Both the position numbers and the translations under genes were made by a program. This document shows, one piece after another, positions 52,579 through 61,868 of a stretch of DNA of 64,000 nt (its first letter is position 1; each line of letters begins with the position of its first letter). Source of the stretch: Solirubrobacteraceae bacterium (GTDB taxonomy: Bacteria; Actinomycetota; Thermoleophilia; Solirubrobacterales; Solirubrobacteraceae); contig JAPSGI010000006.1 in the NCBI GenBank assembly GCA_031177685.1, positions 140,955-204,954 of the forward strand, written 5' to 3'. The notes beneath the pieces were generated by a model that saw nothing but the letters and a program-made list of their open reading frames with translations, searched no databases and was not told the origin of the DNA.

Positions 52579-54032
52579 GCCTCGCCCTCGTCGCGCAAGG
52601 CCGGCCGCGGCTGAGCGCCTTCGAGCGCCTGACGATCTTCGGCGACCCGGGGTCGTTGCGGCTGCTGCGCACCGAGGTCCGCTCGCGCGGGATGGGCGAC
52701 GCGGCACGCGACGGCGACGGCATCCTCGCCGCCTCGGCGCGCGTCGAAGGGCGGCCCGTGTTCTGCTACGCGCAGGACCCCACCTTCGCGGGCGGCTCGG
52801 TGGGCGAGGCTCACGCCGACACGATCGTGCGCGTGCTGCGGCTCGCGCGCCGCGCGCAGGTCCCCGTCGTCGGCTTCGTGGAGTCGGCCGGGGCGCGCAT
52901 GCAGGAGGGCCTCGAGGGCCTCTCGGGCTACGGACGCATCTTCCGCGAGCAGGTGGCGCTGTCGGGCGTCGTCCCGCAGATCTCCGTCGTGTGCGGGACG
53001 TCGGCGGGCGGCGGGTCCTACGCACCGGCGCTGACGGACTTCGTGATCATGACCGCGGACGCGAGCATGTTCCTCACCGGCCCGGGCGTCGTGTCCGAGG
53101 TCATGGGGGAGGACGTGACGCGCGAGGAGTTGGGTGGGCCGGGCGTCCACGACCGCAACGGGGTCTGCCACTTCGGCGCGCCGACCGAGGCCGATGCGGC
53201 GCTGCTCGCGCGCGAGCTGCTCGAGCTGCTGCCGTCCCACAGCGCGGCCGCGCCGCCGCGCCGGCCGGCCAGCGCCCCGCCGGCGCGCCGCCCGGACGGC
53301 GGAGTGCCATCGGAGGAGCGCAAGGTCTACGACGTGCGCGAGGTCGCCCGCACGCTGGCCGACGGCGGCCGGCTGCTGGAGGTCTCCTCGCGCTGGGCGC
53401 GCAACGTCGTGTGCGCGTTCGCGCGCATCGACGGGCTGCCGGTCGGCATCGTGGCCAACCAACCGCGCTACCTCGGCGGCGTCCTGGACGCCGAGGCCGC
53501 GCAGAAGGCCGCGCGCTTCGTACGGACGTGCAACCTCTTCGGTCTGCCGCTCGTGGTCCTGGTCGACACGCCCGGGTTCATGCCCGGGACGCGCCAGGAG
53601 CAGGCCGGCGTCATCCGCCACGGGGCCAAGCTCGTCCACGCCTTCGCCGAGGCGACCGTCCCGCGCGTCACGGTCGTCCTGCGCAAGGCGTTCGGCGGCG
53701 CCTTCATCGCGATGAACTCCAAGGAGCTCGGGGCCGACCTGGTGTACGCCTGGCCGCGCGCCCAGGTCGGGGTGATGGCGGCCCAGCAGGCGGTCGGGAT
53801 CATCCACCGGCGCGCGATCGAGGCGGCACCCGACCCCAAGGACGAGCGCGAGCGCCTGGGACACGCGTACGCCGACGAGCAGCTCACCGTCGGCGCCGCC
53901 GTGGCGGGCGGCCACGTGGACGAGGTGATCGCCCCCTCCGAGACGCGCGACCGCATCGCCGAGGCGCTCGGCATGCTGGCCAACGCCACCGCGACCCGGC
54001 CCGCGCCGCCGGCGGGGAACCTGCCGCTGTGA
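52575..54032 (+). CDS. Acyl-CoA carboxylase carboxyltransferase subunit (AccD/PccB family)
   Basis: A 485-residue two-crotonase-fold subunit. The N half has GFVESAGARMQEGLEGLSGYG and VCGTSAGGGSYAPALTDF; after a Pro/Ala linker (about 225-250) the C half has VDTPGFMPGTRQEQAGVI and LRKAFGGAFIAMNSKEL. It transfers carboxyl from biotin to acetyl-CoA or another acyl-CoA, making malonyl-CoA for the operon. The position after fabF recalls accD6 beside the kas genes of mycobacteria. The biotin carboxylase subunit is not in the window. Confidence 0.9.
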   Translation: MSLALVAQGRPRLSAFERLTIFGDPGSLRLLRTEVRSRGMGDAARDGDGILAASARVEGRPVFCYAQDPTFAGGSVGEAHADTIVRVLRLARRAQVPVVGFVESAGARMQEGLEGLSGYGRIFREQVALSGVVPQISVVCGTSAGGGSYAPALTDFVIMTADASMFLTGPGVVSEVMGEDVTREELGGPGVHDRNGVCHFGAPTEADAALLARELLELLPSHSAAAPPRRPASAPPARRPDGGVPSEERKVYDVREVARTLADGGRLLEVSSRWARNVVCAFARIDGLPVGIVANQPRYLGGVLDAEAAQKAARFVRTCNLFGLPLVVLVDTPGFMPGTRQEQAGVIRHGAKLVHAFAEATVPRVTVVLRKAFGGAFIAMNSKELGADLVYAWPRAQVGVMAAQQAVGIIHRRAIEAAPDPKDERERLGHAYADEQLTVGAAVAGGHVDEVIAPSETRDRIAEALGMLANATATRPAPPAGNLPL

Positions 54033-54523
54033 ACTTCGCAGCGCCGTTCGAGCAGCTCGCCGCCGGGGACGCCTTCGTCACCCGCGGCCGCACCGTCACG
54101 GAGGCCGACGTGGTGGGCTTCTCCGCGCTGACCGGCGACTGGCATCCCCAGCACGCCGACGCGGAGTGGGCGGCCGCCAGCCCCTTCGGCGCACGCATCG
54201 CCCACGGCATGCTGATCGTCAGCTTCGCCGTGGGCCTCGTCCCGTTCGATCCGGCGCGGGTCGTCGCGCTGCGCCGGATCCGCGACGCGACGTTCAAGCG
54301 TCCGGTGCGCCTCGGCGACACGATCCGCGTCGCGGGAGAGGTCGCCGCGCTGCGCGAGCTCGACGACGCGACGGGACTCGTCACCTGGTCGTGGAAGGTC
54401 CTCAACCAGGACGAGCGCACGGTGTGCCGCGCCGGCGTCGAGGCGATCTGGCGCCGCGACGTCGCCCCGTCCGCCGCGCCATCGCGCGATCGCACCGGCG
54501 ACTTCGTCCCGCTGCCGCTCTAG
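54029..54523 (+). CDS. MaoC-like acyl dehydratase
   Basis: A 164-residue hot-dog protein. TGDWHPQHADAEWA and FGARIAHGMLIVS form the hydratase-2 motif with catalytic Asp and His. In this operon it probably acts as the 3-hydroxyacyl-ACP dehydratase, the HadB-type replacement for FabZ. GTG 54029 overlaps the carboxyltransferase stop; the InhA-like gene starts directly after its TAG. Confidence 0.88.
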   Translation: MNFAAPFEQLAAGDAFVTRGRTVTEADVVGFSALTGDWHPQHADAEWAAASPFGARIAHGMLIVSFAVGLVPFDPARVVALRRIRDATFKRPVRLGDTIRVAGEVAALRELDDATGLVTWSWKVLNQDERTVCRAGVEAIWRRDVAPSAAPSRDRTGDFVPLPL

Positions 54524-55303
54524 ATGCTCGCCGGCAAGCGGCTGCTCATCACGGGAGTCGTCACCCGCGACTCCATCGCCTTCGAGGTGGCGCGCCAGGC
54601 ACAGGAGGCGGGCGCCGAGGTCGTGCTGACCGGGTTCGGGCGCGCGAAGCGCATGACCGAGCGTGCCGCCGCGCGGCTCCCGCAGCCCGCCGACGTCCTG
54701 ACGCTCGACGTCAACGAGCCGGCCGACCTGGAGGAGGTCGCGGCGCAGGTCGGCGCGCGCTGGGGCGCGCTGGACGGCGTGCTGCACGCGATCGCCTTCG
54801 CACCGCCGGACGCGCTCGGCGGCGGCTTCCTGGACACGCCCACGGCCAGCGCCGTCGAGGCGTTTCGCACCAGCGCGATCTCGCTGCGCGCGCTGACGGT
54901 GGCGCTGCTGCCGCTGCTCGAGCGCCCCGAGCAGGGCGGCAGCGTAGTGGGGCTGGACTTCGACGCGTCGGTCGCCTGGCCGGTCTACGACTGGATGGGC
55001 GTGGCGAAGGCGGGCCTGGAGTCGGTCTCGCGCTACCTGGCCCGTGACCTGGGACCGCGCGGCGTGCGGGTCAACCTCGTGTCGGCGGGGCCGCTCGAGA
55101 CGCTCGCGGCGAGCGGGATCCCAGGGTTCGAGGCGCTCGCCGCCAGCTGGCGCACGACCGCGCCGCTGGGCTGGGACGTCGCCGATCCCGGCCCCGTGGC
55201 CGGCACGGTCTGCTACCTGTTCTCTGGGCTCTCGCGTGGGGTGACCGGCGAGATCATCCACGTGGACGGGGGCTATCACGCAATGGGCGCACCGCTGCGA
55301 TGA
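54524..55303 (+). CDS. fabI: Enoyl-ACP reductase (InhA/FabI)
   Basis: A 259-residue NADH-dependent reductase. GKRLLITGVVTRDSIAFEVA binds the cofactor; VVGLDFDASVAWPVYDWMGV with the following AKAGLES gives the catalytic Tyr and Lys (Y-x6-K); VNLVSAGPLETLAASGI is the substrate loop. These blocks are closer to mycobacterial InhA than to E. coli FabI by eye. It completes the elongation cycle. Its stop overlaps the SDR start (ATGA). Confidence 0.92.
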   Translation: MLAGKRLLITGVVTRDSIAFEVARQAQEAGAEVVLTGFGRAKRMTERAAARLPQPADVLTLDVNEPADLEEVAAQVGARWGALDGVLHAIAFAPPDALGGGFLDTPTASAVEAFRTSAISLRALTVALLPLLERPEQGGSVVGLDFDASVAWPVYDWMGVAKAGLESVSRYLARDLGPRGVRVNLVSAGPLETLAASGIPGFEALAASWRTTAPLGWDVADPGPVAGTVCYLFSGLSRGVTGEIIHVDGGYHAMGAPLR

Positions 55304-56376
55304 ACGACACGATCCTGTTGACCGGGGGCACCGGCTTCGTCGGCATGGAGCTGATCGCGCGCCTGCTCGAGCGTGAGCCGGGTCCCGACGTGGTGCTCGC
55401 CGTACGCGGGGAGGGCCAGGCGGGCGCGGACGCCCGCCTGCGCGAGGTGCTGCGCCGGCTCTACGACGCGCCGCCCGCGGCTGCGCGGCGGCTGCGAGCC
55501 GTCCCCGCCGACCTCACCGCCCCGGAGCTCGGGCTGAGCGACGCGGATCGTCGCGACCTCGCCGCCTGCGTCACCCATGTCGTGCATTGCGCCGCCACGA
55601 TCTCCTTCACCCAGTCGCTCGCCGAGGCACGCGAGACGAACGTGGAGGGGACGCGGCGCGTGCTCGAGCTGGCGCGCGCGCTACCGCGGCTGCAGCGCGT
55701 CGTGCACGTCTCCACCGCGTTCGTCGCGGGGCGGACCGAGGGGCACTTCCATGAGACCGATCTCGACGTCGGCCAGCGCTTCCGCAACACCTACGAGCGC
55801 ACGAAGGCCGAGGCCGAGCACGTGGTGGCCGGTTCCGGGCTGCCGGCCGTCGTGGTGCGCCCGAGCATCGTCGTCGGCGAGTCCGACAGCGGCTGGACCA
55901 CGGCCTTCAACGTCGTCTACTGGCCGCTGCAGGCGTTCGCGCGGGGACTGCTCGGCGAGGTGTCCGCGGATCCCGATGGCGTCGTGGACCTCGTGCCGGT
56001 CGATCGCGTGGCCGACCTGCTCCTCGCGGCCACCTTCGACCCGGGCGCCGCGGGGACGCTCCACGCGGTCGCCGGCGAGCACGCCTTGCGCGTCCGCGAC
56101 CTCGCCGCACAGGCCAGCGCCACCCTGAAACGCCCGCCACCCGACCTGCGCGCCCCGCAGGGCCCCGGCGACGACGCCATCGGATCGGTGCTCGCGCCCT
56201 ACTTCGACGTGCGCGTCACCTTCGACGACCGGCGCGCCGCGGCCCTGCGACCGCCCGCCGCCGAGGCGTTCGCCGGACTCGTGAGCACGATCGTCGACTA
56301 CGCCCAAGCGGCGCGCTGGGGCAAGCGCCCGCTGACCCGCCAGGCCGCCCGCGCGCGGATCGCGGCCAGCCGATGA
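55300..56376 (+). CDS. Acyl reductase-like SDR (NAD_binding_4 / thioester reductase type)
   Basis: A 358-residue extended SDR. ILLTGGTGFVGMELIARLLE is the NAD(P) loop; VVHCAATISFTQSL and NVEGTRRVLELAR are typical of fatty acyl reductase/thioester reductase domains; STAFV followed by YERTKAEAE supplies Ser, Tyr and Lys. Members reduce acyl-CoA or acyl-ACP to aldehyde or alcohol. The place between the enoyl reductase and a desaturase suggests action on the new fatty acids. It overlaps both neighbours by four bases. Confidence 0.83.
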   Translation: MNDTILLTGGTGFVGMELIARLLEREPGPDVVLAVRGEGQAGADARLREVLRRLYDAPPAAARRLRAVPADLTAPELGLSDADRRDLAACVTHVVHCAATISFTQSLAEARETNVEGTRRVLELARALPRLQRVVHVSTAFVAGRTEGHFHETDLDVGQRFRNTYERTKAEAEHVVAGSGLPAVVVRPSIVVGESDSGWTTAFNVVYWPLQAFARGLLGEVSADPDGVVDLVPVDRVADLLLAATFDPGAAGTLHAVAGEHALRVRDLAAQASATLKRPPPDLRAPQGPGDDAIGSVLAPYFDVRVTFDDRRAAALRPPAAEAFAGLVSTIVDYAQAARWGKRPLTRQAARARIAASR

Positions 56377-57311
56377 GTCGCACCGCGCGCGCGATCAACG
56401 TGATCGCGGTGTTCGGGCCGCTCGTCGCGCTGGCCGCCGGCATCGTCCTGCTGTGGGGACGCGCGGTGGACGCCACGGACCTCGCGCTGCTCGCGGCGAT
56501 GTACGCCGTGACCGGCCTCGGGGTAACGGTGGGGTTCCACCGGCTGCTGACGCACCGCTCGTTCGCGGCGGTGCGCCCGGTCGAGGTGGGCCTGGCGGTG
56601 CTGGGCGAGATGGCGGTGCAGGGCCCGGTCATCGACTGGGTGGCCGATCACCGCAAGCACCACGCGCACCCGGACCGCGAGGGCGACCCGCACAGCCCGC
56701 ACCTGCACGGCGACGGCGTGCGCGGCGTGCTCGCGGGGCTGTGGCACGCCCACATGGGGTGGCTGTTCGTCAACCAGGGACAGGCCAAGCGCTCGCGCTA
56801 CGCCCGCGATCTGCTCGACGACCCGGCGCTGCGGCGCGTCAACCGCGCCTTCCCGGCGATCGCGCTGGCCGGGATCGTTCTGCCCGGGGTGGCCGGGATG
56901 GTCCTGCAGGGTGGGCTGGAGGGCTTCGCGCGCGGCGCGCTGTGGGGCGGACTGGTGCGGATCGCGCTCGTCCACCAGGCGACGTGGTCGGTGAACTCGC
57001 TGTGCCATGCCATCGGGACGCGGCGCTTCGTCACCGACGACCGCAGCACCAACGTTCCGTGGCTGGGACTGCCGACGTTCGGCGAGGCCTACCACCACAA
57101 CCACCACGCGTTCCCGCGCTCGTACCGTCACGGCCTGCGCTGGTGGGACTTCGACCCCAGCGCCTGGGTCATCGTCGGACTGGAGCGCGTGGGGCTGGCG
57201 CGCAACGTGGTGCGGATCGACCCCGAACGCCAGCGCGCGCGGCTGGCCACGTCCCCCCAAACAGGGGGTTCGGAGGCCGACGAGGCCCGCAACGGCTGGC
57301 CGCCGCTCTAG
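56373..57311 (+). CDS. Fatty acid desaturase (delta-9, acyl-CoA type)
   Basis: A 312-residue membrane desaturase with about four helices. The three His boxes are HRLLTH, HRKHH and HHNHH, in the order and spacing of stearoyl-CoA delta-9 desaturases; they bind the two irons. It introduces a double bond in saturated chains made by the operon. The ATG overlaps the SDR stop, and a strong intrinsic terminator follows at 57373-57398. Confidence 0.92.
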   Translation: MSRTARAINVIAVFGPLVALAAGIVLLWGRAVDATDLALLAAMYAVTGLGVTVGFHRLLTHRSFAAVRPVEVGLAVLGEMAVQGPVIDWVADHRKHHAHPDREGDPHSPHLHGDGVRGVLAGLWHAHMGWLFVNQGQAKRSRYARDLLDDPALRRVNRAFPAIALAGIVLPGVAGMVLQGGLEGFARGALWGGLVRIALVHQATWSVNSLCHAIGTRRFVTDDRSTNVPWLGLPTFGEAYHHNHHAFPRSYRHGLRWWDFDPSAWVIVGLERVGLARNVVRIDPERQRARLATSPQTGGSEADEARNGWPPL

Positions 57312-57372
57312 GTTTGCCGTGGCCGGGCGACGCATGCGTCGTCTGCCGTCTCTCCCCTCCCGAAGACAGAAA

Positions 57373-57398
57373 GGGCCGCGCCATTGGCGCGGCCTTTT
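57373..57398 (+). terminator. Intrinsic terminator of the fatty acid operon
   Basis: GGCCGCGCC (57374-57382) and GGCGCGGCC (57386-57394) form a perfect nine-pair stem with a three-base loop, followed by TTTTC. It lies 62 bases after the desaturase stop and insulates the CHRD gene. Confidence 0.92.
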
Positions 57399-57412
57399 CG
57401 GGTTAAGGTGGC

Positions 57413-57418
57413 CGCGTC
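57413..57418 (+). promoter_or_regulatory. -10 hexamer TAAGGT of the CHRD gene
   Basis: TAAGGT follows the terminator and lies 24 bases before ATG 57443, which has GAAAGGA as ribosome site. Confidence 0.35.
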
Positions 57419-57442
57419 CCTCCCACGACGAAAGGACCGACG

Positions 57443-57919
57443 ATGCGACGCACGCTCATCGCCGGCGGTTGCGCGGCCGTGCTGGTCGGGGCCCCGGCCG
57501 CCGAGGCCGCGCGCCAGGCCTCCGAGCCCTTCCGGCCCACCTGGCCGCTGTCCGCCCGCCTGCTCGGCGGCAACGAGATCTCCACCGAGACCGGCCGGCG
57601 CAACGCCGGCGACCGCAACGGCCGCGGGCACGCCTCGGTTACCGGCACGTCCACGCGGATCTGCGTGGGGCTGGCCTACAGGGGCCTGGGCGAGATCACC
57701 GGCGCGCACATCCACCGCGCCAAGCCCAACCGCAACGGGCCCATCGTGGTGCCGCTGGCCACGCCGGACGACGGCGCGCTCGGAGCCTCGAGCTCCTGCC
57801 ACGACGTCGAGCCGGCCCTGTCGCGGGCGATCCTGCGCCGGCCCAACGACTTCTACGTGAACGTCCACACCACGGAGTTCCCGGGCGGAGCGATCCGGGG
57901 GCAGCTCAAGCGCGGGTGA
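57443..57919 (+). CDS. Exported CHRD-domain protein
   Basis: A 158-residue protein with a signal peptide (about residues 1-22, ending AEAAR). The rest is one CHRD domain: LSARLLGGNEISTETGR, ITGAHIHRAKPNRNGPIVV and NVHTTEFPGGAIRGQL are its ordered blocks. CHRD domains were first seen in chordin and are frequent in bacterial secreted proteins of unknown role. Its last 14 bases overlap the convergent transaldolase gene. Confidence 0.9.
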   Translation: MRRTLIAGGCAAVLVGAPAAEAARQASEPFRPTWPLSARLLGGNEISTETGRRNAGDRNGRGHASVTGTSTRICVGLAYRGLGEITGAHIHRAKPNRNGPIVVPLATPDDGALGASSSCHDVEPALSRAILRRPNDFYVNVHTTEFPGGAIRGQLKRG

Positions 57920-59000
57920 CGGCGCCCGCGAGCGTGTCCAGCAGCGAGTCGTAGGAGTCGGCGAAGGCCTGGACGCCCTCGTCGACGAGCTGGCGCTCGA
58001 CGATGTCGTCGACGTCGACGCCCGCCGCCCGGACCTGGCGCATGGTCTCGGCGGCGGCGTCGACGTCGCGGTCCACGGTGCGCGCCGGCGTGGCGTGGTC
58101 GCGCGCCGCCGCGAGCGTCGCGGCCGGCATGGTGTTGACGGTGTCCGGGCCGATCAGCTCGTCGACGTAGAGCGTGTCCGGATAGGCCGGGTCCTTGGTC
58201 GACGTCGAGGCCCACAGCGGCCGCTGCACGTTCGCGCCGCGCGCGGCCAGCGCCTCCCAGCGCGGGCCGGAGAAGATCTGCCGGAAGGACCGGTAGGCCA
58301 GCCTGGCGTTGGCCACGGCGGCCTGGCCGCGCAGGTCCTCGCGATCGGTGCCCTCGAGCGCGCGGTCGACCTTGGCGTCCACGCGCGATACGAAGAAGCT
58401 GGCCACCGAGGCGCTGCGGTCGATCGGCTCGCCGCGCCGCGCGCGGCGCTCCAGGCCGCGCAGGTAGGCCTCGGCGATCTCCTCGTAGCGCGTGACCGCG
58501 AACAGCAGCGTGACGTTCACGTTGAGCCCGCGGGCGGTCAGCTCCTCGAAGGCGGTGACGCCCTGCGGCGTGCCGGGAACCTTGATGAAGGCGTTGGGGC
58601 GGTCGATCGTCTCGCGCTGGCGCTGAGCCTCGGCGACGGAGCCCTCGGCGTCGAAGGCCAGCGCCGCCGGCAGCTCGAAGGACGCGTAGCCGTCCTGGCC
58701 GCCCGTGCGCTCGAACACGGGGCGCAGCAGGTCCGCGGCGTCGCGGACGTCGCGGTGGGCCAGGCGCTGGAAGACCTCCTCTGGCTCGCGCGTGTCCTCC
58801 AGCGCCTCGTGCAGCGCCGCCTCGTAGCGGCCGGACTCGCTCATCGCCTTGCGGAAGATCGTCGGGTTCGACGTGACGCCGCTGATGCCGTCCTCCTCCA
58901 CCAGCCGCCGCAGTTCGCCTTCGTCGAGCAGCTCACGGTTGAGGTCGTCGATCCAGATCGCCTGGCCCAGCGTTTGTATGTCGCGCAGCCGGTTCGCCAT
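57906..59000 (-). CDS. tal: Transaldolase
   Basis: A 364-residue enzyme of the pentose phosphate pathway. SGVTSNPTIFRKAMSES is the N-terminal signature and PNAFIKVPGTPQG holds the Schiff-base Lys. It transfers dihydroxyacetone between sugar phosphates. Length matches the longer actinobacterial TalB-type. ATG 59000 lies two bases after the transketolase stop, so the two are one operon and their reactions are consecutive in the pathway. Confidence 0.95.
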   Translation of the reverse strand: MANRLRDIQTLGQAIWIDDLNRELLDEGELRRLVEEDGISGVTSNPTIFRKAMSESGRYEAALHEALEDTREPEEVFQRLAHRDVRDAADLLRPVFERTGGQDGYASFELPAALAFDAEGSVAEAQRQRETIDRPNAFIKVPGTPQGVTAFEELTARGLNVNVTLLFAVTRYEEIAEAYLRGLERRARRGEPIDRSASVASFFVSRVDAKVDRALEGTDREDLRGQAAVANARLAYRSFRQIFSGPRWEALAARGANVQRPLWASTSTKDPAYPDTLYVDELIGPDTVNTMPAATLAAARDHATPARTVDRDVDAAAETMRQVRAAGVDVDDIVERQLVDEGVQAFADSYDSLLDTLAGAVTRA

Positions 59001-59002
59001 GG

Positions 59003-60844
59003 TCACGTCGGGGTCGCGGCTCCGACCAGCTCGCGCGCGGCGGCGGCGATGGCGTCCGCGTCGATCCCGGCCTCGCGCAGCAGCTCCGCGGGCTTCCCCG
59101 AGCCCGGCATGTCGTCCACCGCGAGCTTGCGCACCCGCACGGTGGCGTCCGCCTCGGTGAGCGCGTCCAGGACGGCGTCGCCCAGCCCGCCCGCGCGCCA
59201 GTGATCCTCGGCCGTCACGATCCCGGCCGTCTCGGCGGCCGCCGCGCGCAGGGTGTCCACGTCGGCCGGCTTGACCGTGTACAGGTCGACCACGCGCGCC
59301 GAAACGCCCTCGCCGGCCAGGCGCTCGGCGGCGGCGAGCGCCTCGTGCAGGGTCACCCCCGCGCCGACCAGCGTGACGTCGTCGCCCTCGCGCACCACGC
59401 GGCTGCCGCCGATCTCGAAGTCGTCGTCGGGCCCGTAGATCACCGGCGTCGCGCCACGGTGGGTGCGCAGGTAGCTGATGCCCTCGCGCTGCGCCATGCG
59501 CTCCACCAGGCGCGCGGTCTGGTGGGCGTCGCAGGGATAGAGCACGGTGCTTCCGTGCACCGCGCGGAAGGCGGCGAGGTCCTCCAGCCCCATCTGCGAG
59601 GGACCGTCCTCGCCGATCGACACGCCGGCGTGCGAGCCGCACAGGCGCAGGTCGGCGCGGCTGACCGCCGCCATGCGCACGAAGTCGTAGGCGCGCGTCA
59701 GGAACGCCGCGAAGGTCGAGCAGAACGGGCGCCACCCGCGGCGCTGCATGCCCACGGCGGCCGCGACCATCTGCTGCTCGGCGATGTACATCTCGAAGTA
59801 GCGCTCGGGATGGGCCTCGCGGAACAGCTCCGAGTACGTGGAGTTCGAGACCTCGCCGTCGAGAGCCACCACGTCGCCGTGCGCGCCGCCCAGCGCCGCG
59901 AGCGCCTGCCCGTAGGCCTTGCGCGTGGCGACCTCCTCGCCGAGCTCGAAGCGCGGCGGCTCGCTCCCGTCGGCGGCGAAGCGGTGAGGCTCGCCGGCGC
60001 GCTGCGGCGCGGCCACCTCGACGCGCAGGTCGCGCACGCCGCCCAGCTCCTGCACCGCCCGCTCGGGCTCCTGCAGCGGCTTGCCGTGCCTGTCCGGCAG
60101 GTCCTCGACGTCGCGCACGCCCCGGCCCTTCTTCGTGCGCGCGAGGATGACCGTGGGACGACCGGTGGTCTCCCGCGCGCGCGCGAAGGCGGCGTCGATC
60201 TCCCGCACGTCGTGGCCGGCGACCTCGATCGCCTCCCACCCGAAGGCCCGCGCGCGCTGCGCGTAGACCTCGAGGTCCCACCCGTGCATCGTCTCGCCGG
60301 TCTGGCCCAGGCGGTTGACGTCGACGATCGCGGTGAGGTTGTCCAGGCGCTCGTGGGAGGCGTGGTCGAAGGCTTCCCAGACCGATCCCTCGCTCAGCTC
60401 GCCGTCGCCGCACAGCACCCACACGCGGTAGGGGAGGCGGTCCAGGCGCTGCGCGCACAGCGCGAGGCCGACGCCGACCGGCAGGCCCTGCCCGAGCGAG
60501 CCGGTGGCCACGTCGACCCAGGGCAGCACGGGCGTGGGATGGCCCTCCAGGCGGCTGCCGAGCTTGCGGAACGTGAGCAGCTCCTCGTCGTCGATCGCGC
60601 CCGCGGCCTTCAGGCACGCGTACAGCAGGGGAGACGCGTGGCCCTTGGAGAAGATCAGGTGGTCGTTGTGGGGGTCGGCGGGACGCTCGAAGTCCAGGCG
60701 CAGGTGACCGTCCAGCAGCACGGCCAGCAGGTCGGCGGCCGACATCGAGGACGTCGGGTGGCCCGAGCCGCCGGCGTCGCTCGCCCTGACCGAGTCGACG
60801 CGCAGCTGCTGGGCCAGCTCGCGGCGGAAGTCGCTGCGGTCCAT
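59003..60844 (-). CDS. tkt: Transketolase
   Basis: A 613-residue thiamine-diphosphate enzyme. GGSGHPTSSMSAADLLAVLL and GDGELSEGSVWEAFDHAS (TPP/Mg loop) mark the N domain; EQQMVAAAVGMQRRG and SIGEDGPSQMGLEDLA mark the pyrimidine domain; the third domain is VVDLYTVKPAD onward. It moves two-carbon units between sugar phosphates. ATG 60844 gives the usual family start; longer upstream frames are shadows. It is a little shorter than the 660-residue type, closer to short bacterial forms. Confidence 0.94.
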   Translation of the reverse strand: MDRSDFRRELAQQLRVDSVRASDAGGSGHPTSSMSAADLLAVLLDGHLRLDFERPADPHNDHLIFSKGHASPLLYACLKAAGAIDDEELLTFRKLGSRLEGHPTPVLPWVDVATGSLGQGLPVGVGLALCAQRLDRLPYRVWVLCGDGELSEGSVWEAFDHASHERLDNLTAIVDVNRLGQTGETMHGWDLEVYAQRARAFGWEAIEVAGHDVREIDAAFARARETTGRPTVILARTKKGRGVRDVEDLPDRHGKPLQEPERAVQELGGVRDLRVEVAAPQRAGEPHRFAADGSEPPRFELGEEVATRKAYGQALAALGGAHGDVVALDGEVSNSTYSELFREAHPERYFEMYIAEQQMVAAAVGMQRRGWRPFCSTFAAFLTRAYDFVRMAAVSRADLRLCGSHAGVSIGEDGPSQMGLEDLAAFRAVHGSTVLYPCDAHQTARLVERMAQREGISYLRTHRGATPVIYGPDDDFEIGGSRVVREGDDVTLVGAGVTLHEALAAAERLAGEGVSARVVDLYTVKPADVDTLRAAAAETAGIVTAEDHWRAGGLGDAVLDALTEADATVRVRKLAVDDMPGSGKPAELLREAGIDADAIAAAARELVGAATPT

Positions 60845-60897
60845 CGAGGCTCGCGTACCCGTGGTCCGCGCGGGCGACACCACCCGATCGCCGGCTG

Positions 60898-61854
60898 TCA
60901 GGCGCCGACCACGACGAGCCGCCCGTCCTCGGCCTGCACGCGCGTGCCCACGGCGGCGCAGCGCCGCGCGAAGCGCTCTGCGACCTCGCGCGCCTCGTCC
61001 GGTGTGGCGAGGCGCGTGTGGGCGTAGTCGAGCGCGAGCGGCACGGCCTCGATCCGGCGCAGCGCCGGATCGAGCTCGACGAGGAACAGCAGGCCGAGGT
61101 CGTTGCGCAGGACGTCGTCGACGGCGTAGTCGTCGACGAAGTCGCCCAGGTCGTAGATCACCGGCGGCGCGACGCCCTGGAACACGTGCGCGGAGTGGCC
61201 GGCGACCAGCGTGGCGCCGGCGGCGGTCAACGCGCGGGCGGCCGCGCCGACGTGCGGCACGGGACGGTCGCGCATGTTCGGGCCCCAGTGCGGGGTCACG
61301 AGCGTCGCGTCGGCCCCTTCGCCCGGCGTCGCGGCCTCGCGCACCCAGGCCGGCACGCCGCCGCGTGCCAGGTCGGCGAACGCGATGCCCGGCGCGCGCT
61401 CGGTCGCGGCGTAGGCGGCGGGGTGGTCGGCGAACGCGACCACGCGCAGGCGCACCCCCGCGGCCGCGAGCGTGCGCGGCGCCCGCGCGGCCGCGGCGTC
61501 CGGCCCGGCGCCGACCCACGCGATCCCGGCCGCGTCGAGGTGCTCCAGCGTGTCGAGCAGCGCCACGGGCCCGTAGTCGAGCGCGTGGTTGTTGGCGAGC
61601 GTCACGCAGTCCACGCCCAGCGCCGCGAGGCAGTCGGCGGCCGCCGGCGGCGCGCGGAAGAAGAACGGCTTGCCCGGCTGGGGGAAGCGCTCGCCGCGCG
61701 CCGAGACGCAGCACTCCAGGTTGAGCACGAACAGGTCGGCGCCGGCGACCAGCTCGGCGAGCTCGGGGGCGAACGGCGCCGCGGACGGGTCCCGGCGCAG
61801 CAGCTCGCCGACCCCGCGGCCCAGCATCGTGTCGCCGGCCAGCGCGAGGCGCAT
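60898..61854 (-). CDS. CapA-like (PGA_cap) metallophosphatase-fold protein
   Basis: A 318-residue protein without signal peptide. LALAGDTMLGRGVGELL at the start, LNLECCVS, TLANNHALDYG, VTPHWGPNMRDRPV and VAGHSAHVFQGV are the metal-site blocks of the CapA/PGA_cap family, related to metallophosphoesterases. The family includes poly-gamma-glutamate capsule proteins, but many members have other or unknown roles. It starts at ATG 61854, 14 bases after the anti-sigma stop, so it probably belongs to that operon. The 53 bases after it, before transketolase, hold no gene. Confidence 0.85.
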   Translation of the reverse strand: MRLALAGDTMLGRGVGELLRRDPSAAPFAPELAELVAGADLFVLNLECCVSARGERFPQPGKPFFFRAPPAAADCLAALGVDCVTLANNHALDYGPVALLDTLEHLDAAGIAWVGAGPDAAAARAPRTLAAAGVRLRVVAFADHPAAYAATERAPGIAFADLARGGVPAWVREAATPGEGADATLVTPHWGPNMRDRPVPHVGAAARALTAAGATLVAGHSAHVFQGVAPPVIYDLGDFVDDYAVDDVLRNDLGLLFLVELDPALRRIEAVPLALDYAHTRLATPDEAREVAERFARRCAAVGTRVQAEDGRLVVVGA

Positions 61855-61868
61855 CGCGGCATGATCCC

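Noticed and set aside
61861..61863. Extended start of the CapA-like protein (open frame to 62049)
   Set aside because: The extension overlaps the anti-sigma gene; ATG 61854 matches the family start LALAGDTMLGRG.
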